Shown here piece after piece: positions 15,151-22,522 of a stretch of 64,000 bases of DNA. A program made the translations under genes and the position numbers. Numbering within the stretch: position 1 is the first letter of the stretch; each line of letters opens with the position of its first letter. The notes under the pieces were generated by a model that searched no databases, was not told the DNA's origin, and worked only from the letters and a program-made list of their open reading frames with translations. The stretch is from Hymenobacter convexus (GTDB lineage: Bacteria > Bacteroidota > Bacteroidia > Cytophagales > Hymenobacteraceae), in assembly GCF_030580955.1 (NCBI RefSeq), contig NZ_JAUQON010000003.1:124001-188000 (forward strand). Reading direction: 5' to 3'.

Positions 15151-17313
15151 ATGGCGAAGCAAAGTTTAAGGTGGAGATTCGACGTTAATACATTTCGGTT
15201 ATTGGGAAGAGAATTAATAACTGACCGTGTAACAGCAATATTTGAACTAGTAAAAAATTGCTATGATGCTAATGCCACCAAAGTGGACATCGATTTTATT
15301 GACGTAAGCCACGGCGTTGGGACGGGCCAAATAATAATATCTGACAACGGCCAAGGAATGACTTTCGAGGACGTTCGCGATAAATGGATGGTTGTAGGCA
15401 CAAACAGCAAGCGAGAGCGTACATCATCCGGCTCACCCTTCTTTCGCAGAATGGTGGGCGAGAAGGGCGTTGGCCGATTTGCCGTTGAAAAACTTGGGAG
15501 CAAGTTATTACTACAATCTAAAAAGGCTTCACAGCCGACACAGATAAACGTAGAAATAATCTGGGATACTTACGAGGAGTTATCTGCGCAATACAATCTT
15601 TTTAGCCAAGAGGCTACCCTTCCTACATTAAGAAAAAAGGCAGAGAAAGCGGCTATAAAACCCAAAAAGAAATATTTCACAGAGATTGATAACCGCTACT
15701 GGCACGAGGTCAAAAACAACGATTCTCAATATACAACCCTCGTAATAAGCGGCTTGCGCGAAACATGGACTGGCAATGATATTTCACGCGTCTACAAAGA
15801 ACTATCTAAGCTTATATCTCCCCTAACGGAGAAAAAAGAGGATTTCACTATAAATATACGAGCAAAGGAGTTTGAGGAATATAAAAAATATGAGGAAGTA
15901 AAGAATAAAGGGATTTCTGAATCATCTATAAATTTTTCCCTTAAATATAATTTAGAAAACAGAACACAAGAAGTAATAAAATTTAACGGAGAAAACCTTG
16001 TTGTTTCTTCGGTGCCAATAAAAAAGATGGGCCCGGTTGAAATGGCTCTATATTATCTCGACACTGAGGCTAAACGGACTTACAAGAATCTAACTTCGTC
16101 TCCACCTGACGGAATCAAGATTTATCGCGACAATTTAATCACTACGCCATTTGCAGAGTTTGAAAGCCAAGACGATAAAAAACGTGATGTTATAGGCATT
16201 GACAAAAGAAAGCATAACGCTTTCTTTGATAGAGTAGGCTCAAGAGATTTAATTGGTTATGTAGCTATCACGAAAGCTCAAAACCCGGAGATAATTGATG
16301 CAACGAATCGTCAAGATTTTGTCGAAAACGAGGAGTACAGGGCATTAAAACAGTTCATTATTGACCAAGTAGTAGAGTTAGAGAAGCTATTAAAGTACCA
16401 GCGCGAAGCCTCAAAACAAATAACCACCACTGGTTTGCAGAGTGCAAGGGTGGAGTTGGATGCTTTTACGCAGGTCGTTCAGCAGACAATTAGAGAGACG
16501 CCTCAGCTTACGCAGCAGTTGAACCCCTTGCTTCAAGTGGCAAAGCGTGTACGGGTGGACTTCGCTAAAGGAATAAAGGCTTACGAGCGTCTTGAGAAGG
16601 AAAAGGTTCGCCAAGAGAACATCTTCATGAGCCTAATGTCCTTGCAGGAATACGCAGCTCAGATTGCTCACGTTGTAAGGACGTCTCTGGCAAGAGTATT
16701 GCACCTAGCTGAATTTTTCAAGGACTTCTTTCCCAACGAGGAATACAACGACATTTTTGCCACTTACTCTAAAAACATCTATGATGAAATGATGACCCTC
16801 GATAGGGCAATTGAGTACATGTTGAGCTATGCTCTTGCAGATACTGACAAGGTCGCTATAGACATCAAGGATACTATTGAAGGTTTGCTATTCAGAAACT
16901 ATAAAGATATTTTAGCACAAAAAGACATTAGGACCATAGTAGAAATTAACAAGTCAGTGATTATAAATACAAATGAGAGAGTCATAATTGACATTTTCGA
17001 AAATTTAATCACTAACTCTATCAAGGCCCTTAATGAAATAAAAGGCGAAAAAATAATTAAGTGCTCTGGTTCTATTGATGACCAAGGCGTAAACATTCTT
17101 TTTTCTGACAATGGAAAAGGAATAGATGTGGATGATTACGAACGCATTTTTAATGTTTACTATACAACCAGCGCTGAGCAGGGCGGAGCTGGTATTGGTT
17201 TGTTTGTTGCCAAGACTCGTGTAGAATCTCTTAAGGGAACAATCAATGTTGTTAAACCAGAATTTCACCCACAGGGGGCTACATTCAAAATAACTTTTCC
17301 ATTTAATAAATAA
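15151..17313 (+). CDS. Dual GHKL ATPase: MORC/Hsp90-like module fused to histidine-kinase-like module
   Basis: A 720-residue protein with two GHKL ATPase units. The first (residues 1-about 200) is MORC/MutL/Hsp90-like: N-box FELVKN (Glu32, Asn36), DNGQGM (65-70), GEKGVGRFA lid (103-111). A middle region (about 200-430) resembles an S5-like transducer, followed by coiled-coil helices. From about 490 it looks like a histidine kinase: H-box IAHVVRTSLARV with candidate phospho-His507, N-box FENLITN (about 616-622), DNGKG (653-657) and GGAGIGLFVAK. It starts one base after the methyltransferase stop and ends two bases before a receiver gene, so signal relay to that receiver is likely. paraMORC-type ATPases are known from restriction-modification neighbourhoods; the histidine-kinase half is the unusual part. 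No membrane segments, so it senses something cytoplasmic. Confidence 0.85.
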   Translation: MAKQSLRWRFDVNTFRLLGRELITDRVTAIFELVKNCYDANATKVDIDFIDVSHGVGTGQIIISDNGQGMTFEDVRDKWMVVGTNSKRERTSSGSPFFRRMVGEKGVGRFAVEKLGSKLLLQSKKASQPTQINVEIIWDTYEELSAQYNLFSQEATLPTLRKKAEKAAIKPKKKYFTEIDNRYWHEVKNNDSQYTTLVISGLRETWTGNDISRVYKELSKLISPLTEKKEDFTINIRAKEFEEYKKYEEVKNKGISESSINFSLKYNLENRTQEVIKFNGENLVVSSVPIKKMGPVEMALYYLDTEAKRTYKNLTSSPPDGIKIYRDNLITTPFAEFESQDDKKRDVIGIDKRKHNAFFDRVGSRDLIGYVAITKAQNPEIIDATNRQDFVENEEYRALKQFIIDQVVELEKLLKYQREASKQITTTGLQSARVELDAFTQVVQQTIRETPQLTQQLNPLLQVAKRVRVDFAKGIKAYERLEKEKVRQENIFMSLMSLQEYAAQIAHVVRTSLARVLHLAEFFKDFFPNEEYNDIFATYSKNIYDEMMTLDRAIEYMLSYALADTDKVAIDIKDTIEGLLFRNYKDILAQKDIRTIVEINKSVIINTNERVIIDIFENLITNSIKALNEIKGEKIIKCSGSIDDQGVNILFSDNGKGIDVDDYERIFNVYYTTSAEQGGAGIGLFVAKTRVESLKGTINVVKPEFHPQGATFKITFPFNK

Positions 17314-17315
17314 TT

Positions 17316-17933
17316 ATGCCTAAGTCGCCCATTGAAGTAGTAGTAATCGATGATTTAATGGAAGCAACAGCTCCGTTAATAATAAGACTCAGAATGTTTT
17401 TTGAGAGTGTGATGCTGCGCAAAACGCCTGGGGAAGGGATAGAATACGTATTAGAAAATCTAGGAAAAAAAAGAATGGTAGTAGTTCTAGACCTGGAGTT
17501 TTTTTCTAACAAACACGCTGGGCATCAAATATTTGAAACGATTCGTAAAAAATCTCATATTCTGCCATTCGTTATTTTCAGTGCAACAGACCCTTCTAGT
17601 CAGGGCCAAGACTTGACTGATTTTATTAATGAGCAAGCTTTCGCCTTTCACAAAAAAGGCACGCCAGCGAGTGAAGTCGTAGATACCGTTAAGCGCGCTG
17701 CTGATTCTCTATCTGCTCGCGTAGATGCGGCCATTGAAAGTTGGATTGAAAGCCATCCACCGGAAACTAGGGAACAGCCTTATATCACTACTGCTAATGG
17801 TGAGACAATTTCTCTTGAAAATATTCTTCAAGAGATAAGATTACAAACAGAAAAAGGGAAGGAATTTGAGAGAAGGTTCCTAATGTTGACAGTAGATTTA
17901 GTAATGCGCAATATTGAAAATATCAATGGTTAA
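17316..17933 (+). CDS. Receiver-domain response regulator-like protein
   Basis: A 205-residue protein whose first 120 residues form a CheY-like receiver: acidic pair Asp12-Asp13 (VVVIDDLM), phospho-acceptor Asp59 (VVVLDLEFF), conserved Ser89 (VIFSATD) and Lys113 (FAFHKKG). The rest (about 125-205) is helical, ends RRFLMLTVDLVMRNIENING, and is not a recognised DNA-binding output domain. It probably receives phosphate from the kinase-like half of the preceding protein and passes the signal by protein contact, most simply to the protease-like protein encoded next, whose start overlaps its stop. Confidence 0.85.
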   Translation: MPKSPIEVVVIDDLMEATAPLIIRLRMFFESVMLRKTPGEGIEYVLENLGKKRMVVVLDLEFFSNKHAGHQIFETIRKKSHILPFVIFSATDPSSQGQDLTDFINEQAFAFHKKGTPASEVVDTVKRAADSLSARVDAAIESWIESHPPETREQPYITTANGETISLENILQEIRLQTEKGKEFERRFLMLTVDLVMRNIENING

Positions 17934-18558
17934 TATAATAATAGCCGTAGACGAACAGGATGCTGATTTAGGCTCCTATTTCCAAATGTGTGCTGCTGAC
18001 ATCAGTTTTGAATTACAAAGCGATGCACACAGCCAAACATACACATACAATATAATACGGACCGATGGTTTAACACAAGAAAATATAATAAAGGCAATTT
18101 CTTTAGTCCAAGACAAAAACTACATATTCATTGCTTATGCGCATGGCAATGAAAATTGTCTTGGAGTTCAAGGTGCCGATATTTTTGTTGATTTAGACGC
18201 AGGAGTAGGCCATTTTTGCAAATCTATTTTCTACACCTTCTCTTGTAAAACGGGCATAAATTTGGGACCCGGGCTAATTGATGCCGGCTGCCATGTGTTC
18301 TGGGGGTATATCAAAAACGCGGAGATTGTGCGGCCATTCGAGTCACTCTTTTTAGAGTGCGCGAACCACGGTTTCAAACGCCTACTCATTGGGGATACAG
18401 TCCAAGAAGCATTTGATTATATGATTAAAAAATACAATGAATATATATCGGCCATATATACACGAAATCTAATGGCAGGTCAGGCACTTATGAATAATAG
18501 AGACGCTCTAAGATTCTTTGGTAACAAGGATTTAAGGCTTGCTGACATTCTTGACTAG
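17926..18558 (+). CDS. Caspase/CHAT-like cysteine protease, putative effector
   Basis: A 210-residue protein. I start at ATG 17926, which overlaps the upstream stop (ATGGTTAA) and suggests translational coupling; an in-frame TTG at 17914 is an alternative. It reads as a caspase-fold (clan CD) peptidase: strand YIFIAYAHGNEN with catalytic-type His73, then strand SIFYTFSCKTG with Cys107, then GLIDAGCHVFWGYI and a helix pair ending DTVQEAFDYM, the order seen in CHAT and gingipain-like domains. It has no other domain, signal peptide or membrane helix. As the last gene of the methyltransferase-sensor-receiver operon, it is the natural effector, perhaps cleaving host proteins when triggered. The fold call is by motif and strand order only. 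Confidence 0.65.
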   Translation: MVNIIIAVDEQDADLGSYFQMCAADISFELQSDAHSQTYTYNIIRTDGLTQENIIKAISLVQDKNYIFIAYAHGNENCLGVQGADIFVDLDAGVGHFCKSIFYTFSCKTGINLGPGLIDAGCHVFWGYIKNAEIVRPFESLFLECANHGFKRLLIGDTVQEAFDYMIKKYNEYISAIYTRNLMAGQALMNNRDALRFFGNKDLRLADILD

Positions 18559-18567
18559 CAAAGAAGC

Positions 18568-19065
18568 TCATATACTTATAATTTCAACTATTTCCTCAAG
18601 AGATACCCATCTTAAAATCTCTTGACCGTCATGCTCTTCTCTTGCCATGAACTGCATCTTACGGTTCGGGCGTGGCTCTAGGCCGAGTCTATCACTCTTA
18701 TAGTTAGCGGCAGCACGGACGCTATAAAATTGGGGCGCTGTGTCATTTCCCTCAGCAACAGGCGTAGAGCGTGTCTCTGTGCCTGTTGTTGGGTTTGAAT
18801 GTAAGGACATTTTTTTTGGTGCTTCCGCTGATTTCTGCATTTCGCCCTCACCGAAAAGCAACCATTCTGCATTTATGTCCGGGTACGACCTCAACATTTT
18901 CTGAAGCACAGGAAAGCTAGGCCCCCCTTTTTTACCCCCTATAAGGTCCGCCACGGCTTGGCCGGATATGCCAGCAGCGCGTCCTAACTCGGATTTGTTG
19001 CCTTGAGCACGTGTCTCAAGCAGAAATTTAATCCGTTCAGCAACAGGTTGTTCACCTTTTCGCAT
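18568..19065 (-). CDS. CI-like phage repressor, XRE family
   Basis: A 165-residue protein with an N-terminal XRE helix-turn-helix (NKSELGRAAGISGQAVADLI, about residues 23-42) and the INAEWLLFGEGEM sequence that ends the HTH unit in many Bacteroidetes regulators. The C-terminal part is short and shows no S24/LexA-type Ser-Lys peptidase, so induction by RecA self-cleavage is not evident. It is divergent from the early operon, with inverted repeats at 19084-19119 as probable operators. Its stop faces the protease gene's stop across only 9 bases. Confidence 0.85.
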   Translation of the reverse strand: MRKGEQPVAERIKFLLETRAQGNKSELGRAAGISGQAVADLIGGKKGGPSFPVLQKMLRSYPDINAEWLLFGEGEMQKSAEAPKKMSLHSNPTTGTETRSTPVAEGNDTAPQFYSVRAAANYKSDRLGLEPRPNRKMQFMAREEHDGQEILRWVSLEEIVEIISI

Positions 19066-19083
19066 CAGATTTTATTGATGTTA

Positions 19084-19119
19084 AGTCAACTTTTTCTTGA
19101 CTATATCAGAATAAGTTGA
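19084..19119. promoter_or_regulatory. Probable repressor operators
   Basis: AGTCAA (19084-19089) and TTGACT (19097-19102) are a perfect inverted repeat; TCAACTT (19086-19092) and AAGTTGA (19113-19119) form a second, overlapping one. They cover the -33 element of the rightward promoter and lie between the repressor and the early genes. Confidence 0.6.
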
Positions 19120-19128
19120 ATACATTTG
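19097..19128 (+). promoter_or_regulatory. Early rightward promoter, Bacteroidetes type
   Basis: TTG at 19097-19099, 21 bases, then TACATTTG at 19121-19128, an exact match to the TTG...TAnnTTTG consensus of the Bacteroidetes primary sigma factor. It lies 33 bases before the first early gene. Confidence 0.65.
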
Positions 19129-19161
19129 TAACACAAACACTAACACAAGCAAGGTACACAA

Positions 19162-19425
19162 ATGAAACAGAACCCCACCCCGGCCAAACGCCCGCCCACG
19201 ATGCGGGAGTTGATGCCCAAAGGCTTTCTGCCCCTGCTCTGCAAGCGCACGGGCAGCGGCAACCTCTCCAACATGAGCCAGGTGGTCAACCTGGAAAACA
19301 CCAATTCCGGCTTCTGGCCCGCCGTGCTGGCCCTGGCCGAGGAAACCGACCCCGCCGGCCTGGCCGCCTGGAAAGCCGCCCAGGTGCCCGCCGAGCCGGA
19401 AGTCTCCCACGTCCAAGCGGCTTAG
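19162..19425 (+). CDS. Early phage protein (87 aa), unknown
   Basis: First gene of the early operon, directly behind the early promoter. Starts MKQNPTPAKRPPTMRELMPK; a basic N terminus is followed by KRTGSGNLSNMSQVVNLENT and an Ala/Trp-rich helix. Its position right after the repressor switch suggests a Cro-like or immunity-related regulator, but I see no clear helix-turn-helix. GC rises sharply here to phage-structural level, about 65%. Confidence 0.6.
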   Translation: MKQNPTPAKRPPTMRELMPKGFLPLLCKRTGSGNLSNMSQVVNLENTNSGFWPAVLALAEETDPAGLAAWKAAQVPAEPEVSHVQAA

Positions 19426-19474
19426 CCTCCACCAACACCAAGTCAACCCTTCACACCTCTTTCACACACCAACC

Positions 19475-19903
19475 ATGAAATCCAAACCCTCCCTTATCCC
19501 TATGCTGGCCTCCCCCGGCCAGAAGAAGCCCAGCCTCCCGGTGGCGGCGGGCTTCACCGAGAACGACCTGCTACACCTCACGGCCCCGGTGCTCGACTTT
19601 CCCACGGGCACGGTGCTGCCGGTGCTCGGCTACTGCATCGACGAGGAAGTGGACGGCACGCCCTACTGCGTGCGGGCCTACGTGCCGGGCCGGGGCACCA
19701 CGTTTGCCGGGCGGCAGGCTAGCCGCTTCCGCACGGCGCTGCAGCGCGAGGTCTGGTTCGGGGGCATCCGCCCGCTGTTCTTCACCGAGATTGACGTCAC
19801 CGACCACGCCGAGGCCCTGCGCCTGGAGCGGGTGGTGGAAGCCGTGGTGATTCCCATGTACGACTACCGCGGCATGGACACGCCCATGCGCAAAGCCGCC
19901 TAG
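19475..19903 (+). CDS. Early phage protein (142 aa), unknown
   Basis: Starts MKSKPSLIPMLASPGQKKPS. A compact alpha/beta protein with a repeated strand pattern (VLDFPTGTVLPVLGYCIDEE, YCVRAYVPGRGTTFAGR) and a C-terminal strand AVVIPMYDYRGMD. No motif recognised. In operon: 49 bases after the previous gene and 4 bases before the excisionase-like gene. Confidence 0.6.
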   Translation: MKSKPSLIPMLASPGQKKPSLPVAAGFTENDLLHLTAPVLDFPTGTVLPVLGYCIDEEVDGTPYCVRAYVPGRGTTFAGRQASRFRTALQREVWFGGIRPLFFTEIDVTDHAEALRLERVVEAVVIPMYDYRGMDTPMRKAA

Positions 19904-19907
19904 GGCC

Positions 19908-20246
19908 ATGCAAGTCGAACTCGTCAACGGCATCATCCAGCTGCAGCTCTCGCACCCGCGGGAGATGGAGCTGCTCAACACGGCCGCCCGCGAACTGGCC
20001 GCGCGCCTGGCGGGCGAGGCCCTGGAAAACCGCAACTACCACATGGGCACCAAGCCCACCCCCGGCCGGGGCTACGACGACCGCCTCACCATGCGGCTAG
20101 GCTTCTCGGCCACCACCTGCTACGAGTACCTGCGCCTCGACCCCAAGCGCGGCGGGCTGGCCGGCCGGCAGGTGGGCACCAAGTGGCTCGTGACCGAAGA
20201 AGCCGTGCGCGACTTCGAGGGCCGCAAGACGAAGCAGGCCGCCTAA
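19908..20246 (+). CDS. Excisionase-like helix-turn-helix protein
   Basis: A 112-residue protein. The C-terminal half reads as a MerR/HTH_17-type winged helix: RLGFSATTCYEYLRLDPKRG, then GRQVGTKWLVTEEAVRDFEG, the 'recognition helix - wing - W-V - E-V-F' order of excisionase and helix-turn-helix family 17 proteins. It may act in excision with the integrase or as an early regulator. The N-terminal half (VELVNGIIQLQLSHPREMEL) is a separate helical part. Placement in the early operon fits either role. Confidence 0.6.
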   Translation: MQVELVNGIIQLQLSHPREMELLNTAARELAARLAGEALENRNYHMGTKPTPGRGYDDRLTMRLGFSATTCYEYLRLDPKRGGLAGRQVGTKWLVTEEAVRDFEGRKTKQAA

Positions 20247-20276
20247 TTCATTTTCCCACGCTCATTTTTCCACGCC

Positions 20277-21296
20277 ATGAATCCCTTGACCGATTTCGCC
20301 CCCGAGCCCTACCTGCCCTGGCTGCGCACCGACCCGGCCATGCAGCACCCGACTGGCTTCATCAGCACCGAGGTGCTCACTCTGTCGGCCTACGTGCCGA
20401 TGAGCCGCCACTTCCCCGCCGGCACCCAAGTGGCCGCTAAGCGGGTTTTCTGCCCCGAAGATCTGACCGAGGGCGTGTACTGGTTCCAGCGCTTCCACCC
20501 CGCCGATGGGCTTTGCTTCAAGCAGGAGCACACCGAATGCGCCTTCGGCCGTTTCGCCGGGCTCATGCCCACCAGCAACGAGCGTGCCCAGGCCCGCCGC
20601 CTCAAGCAGGGCTACGCCCACCTGGAGCTGAGCGCCGACGTGGACTGCACCGATTCGAAGCGGGCCTACTTCCTGCGCGAAGACGGCACCCAGACAGTGC
20701 ACATGGACTTCAACGACCCCAACTTTAAGCTCTGGCGCTTCACGCACTACGTATCGCTGCCGGCCCCGGCCCTGGCCACGCTCGGCGACGCGGCCACCGG
20801 CTACTCGCCCGAGCAAACGCGCTGGCTGCGGGAAGAGCAAGCCATCTGGCAGGACCTGGGCGCCGAATTCACGGCCCAGGTGCTGGGCGGCTTTCCGCTG
20901 CCCGAGCTGCGGGCCGTGCTGACCTACCAGCAGCACGACGATTTCAACTGCGTGCTCAACACCCTTCCCCGGCTCATGCCCAGTCAGGCCAAAAAGCGCC
21001 GGGCGGGCTCGGTGGTGGCCCTCGGCTGGCGCAGCACCAACTGGCTGGGCCAACCGGTCACCCTCACCGAATACCTCAAGGTGGAAGACGCGGCTTTGCT
21101 GCTCGACCAGCTGCAAAGTATCACCGACCTACACCGGGCCGAAGCGCGGGTGCAAGAGAGCCGCGCCGCCGGCCAGGCTGCCGCCACGGCCATCCGCGCC
21201 GCCCGGGATGCGGCCCGCGCCGTGCAGGTGCCGCCCACGTCGGCCCAGGCCTTGTCCTTCGCCCCTTCCGCTGGGCTCAGCGCCCTCGCGGCCTAG
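20277..21296 (+). CDS. Early phage protein (339 aa), unknown
   Basis: Starts MNPLTDFAPEPYLPWLRTDP. Mixed alpha/beta with several aromatic motifs (YWFQRFHPADGLCFKQEH, NDPNFKLWRFTHYVSLPAPA) and an Ala-rich helical C terminus. No nucleotide-binding or nuclease motif is visible. It lies just before the replication initiator, so a role in phage DNA metabolism is possible. Not recognised. Confidence 0.6.
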   Translation: MNPLTDFAPEPYLPWLRTDPAMQHPTGFISTEVLTLSAYVPMSRHFPAGTQVAAKRVFCPEDLTEGVYWFQRFHPADGLCFKQEHTECAFGRFAGLMPTSNERAQARRLKQGYAHLELSADVDCTDSKRAYFLREDGTQTVHMDFNDPNFKLWRFTHYVSLPAPALATLGDAATGYSPEQTRWLREEQAIWQDLGAEFTAQVLGGFPLPELRAVLTYQQHDDFNCVLNTLPRLMPSQAKKRRAGSVVALGWRSTNWLGQPVTLTEYLKVEDAALLLDQLQSITDLHRAEARVQESRAAGQAAATAIRAARDAARAVQVPPTSAQALSFAPSAGLSALAA

Positions 21297-21316
21297 CACC
21301 GCCGCTTCTCTTTGCC

Positions 21317-22141
21317 ATGAACGGCTACACCCTCGCCAACCACTTCCGCAAGCTGCGCCCCACCAGCTCGTTCTCGTCCATCGAGGCCGACCTATTCTAC
21401 GAGCTGGTGGGCCTGTGCAACGACCGGAACTGGCCTACCGAGTTCCAATACCCAAACCCGCTTCTCTGTGCGACCCTCGGCATTTCGGAGAAATCGCTGA
21501 TTACGGCACGCAACCGACTCAAGCAGGCAGGCTTATTGGAGTTCACGTCAGGCCACAAGCGCAGCCCCACGGTGTACAGGTTTCTTGACCCTGATGCCGA
21601 AATACCCTTACCTCAGGTAAGTATAAACGGCAGTAAAAGCGGCAGTATAAACGGCACCCATACCGGCAGTAGAACCGGCACCCCTTATAAGGAACAAACT
21701 AAAAGGAAAAGTAAAACACCTCCGCCGGCTCCCGCCGTCGAAGCGAGTGAGGAAGTTTCTGCTTCGGTTTCGCTTCCCGACTGGCAAGCCTGGCTCGACG
21801 CCAACGCCCCGGAAGTCCAGCGCCTGAAAACGCCTTTCGGTCCCAACCAGTGGGCGAACCTGGTGGCCGACTTCGGCGAGCCGCTGGCCCGGGAAGTGGC
21901 GCTGGCCATGCAAAACCACGCCGGCCTGGCCAAAAAGTACACCTCGGCCTACCTCACGGCCCGGGATTGGTGCAAGCGCCGCCAGCCGGCCCAACCGGCC
22001 GCGCCGCGCCCCGCTCCCCAACCGGTGCCGGCTCCCGTCCTCGACCCCGAGGCCGTCGCCGCCAACACCGCCCGCCAACAATCGGCCATGCAGCAGCGCA
22101 TTGCCCAACGCCAACAACGCCAGGAAGCCCTGGCCGCCTGA
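21317..22141 (+). CDS. Replication initiator with internal iterons
   Basis: A 274-residue protein. The first 95 residues are a winged helix of the phage O/DnaD-like or RepA-like kind (SSIEADLFYELVGLCNDRNW, LCATLGISEKSLITARNRLK, then wing GHKRSPTVYRF). A low-complexity linker (about 102-125, rich in N-G-S/T-T) is encoded by five 12-bp repeats. The C-terminal part (about 150-225) resembles the domain that contacts the helicase. It precedes the helicase gene by two small steps. Lambda O likewise carries the origin inside its own gene; this makes 21621-21717 the likely origin. Confidence 0.75.
   Translation: MNGYTLANHFRKLRPTSSFSSIEADLFYELVGLCNDRNWPTEFQYPNPLLCATLGISEKSLITARNRLKQAGLLEFTSGHKRSPTVYRFLDPDAEIPLPQVSINGSKSGSINGTHTGSRTGTPYKEQTKRKSKTPPPAPAVEASEEVSASVSLPDWQAWLDANAPEVQRLKTPFGPNQWANLVADFGEPLAREVALAMQNHAGLAKKYTSAYLTARDWCKRRQPAQPAAPRPAPQPVPAPVLDPEAVAANTARQQSAMQQRIAQRQQRQEALAA
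21621..21717. other. Probable phage replication origin (five 12-bp iterons plus AT-rich stretch)
   Basis: Five abutting 12-mers at 21621, 21633, 21645, 21657 and 21669 with consensus GTAnAAnCGGCA; copies 1 and 3 are identical, copy 4 is degenerate. They are followed by the palindrome CCTTATAAGG (21683-21692) and an A-rich stretch to 21717, a typical iteron-plus-unwinding-element layout. Confidence 0.65.
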
Positions 22142-22150
22142 TTCCATCCC

Positions 22151-22522
22151 ATGCCCACGCCCACCACCACCGATGCCCTGCTCGCCGCCGTGGAGCCCAT
22201 TGCGGCCTACGTGGCCCGCACCCCGGCCCCGAACCGGCACGCCGACCGCTGCGCCGTGCTCGTCGATGCCGTGGCCGACTACGTGGAGGAGGTGGAAGCC
22301 GCCGAAACCGTTCGGGCCGCCGAGCCCGACTGGAAAGCCCTGACCTACCGCATGGTGGCCGCGCTGGACTTCCCGTCGCCCACCCACCCGCTCATCCTGC
22401 GCTGCCGCGCCCTGCTCGATAGCCCCCGCCTGCAGGCCCGTGCCGCCCTACCCCTGGCCCAGCGCATGCTGGCGGCCACCGTCACCTCCCACCACCTGGG
22501 CACCCCCGACCACCTGACATGA
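22151..22522 (+). CDS. Small phage protein between initiator and helicase
   Basis: A 123-residue, Ala-rich, all-helical protein starting MPTPTTTDALLAAVEPIAAY. Its stop overlaps the helicase start. Position between initiator and helicase suggests a helicase loader or accessory factor by analogy with other phages, but no AAA+ or loader motif is seen, so this is only positional inference. Confidence 0.55.
   Translation: MPTPTTTDALLAAVEPIAAYVARTPAPNRHADRCAVLVDAVADYVEEVEAAETVRAAEPDWKALTYRMVAALDFPSPTHPLILRCRALLDSPRLQARAALPLAQRMLAATVTSHHLGTPDHLT

Noticed and set aside
14073-18558. A classical type II restriction-modification system
   Set aside because: No PD-(D/E)XK, HNH, GIY-YIG or PLD motif in the genes after the methyltransferase, and the ATPase has histidine-kinase rather than helicase motifs.
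18568-19065. LexA/CI-type self-cleaving peptidase domain in the repressor
   Set aside because: The C-terminal 90 residues lack the Ser-Lys dyad context and are too short for an S24 domain.
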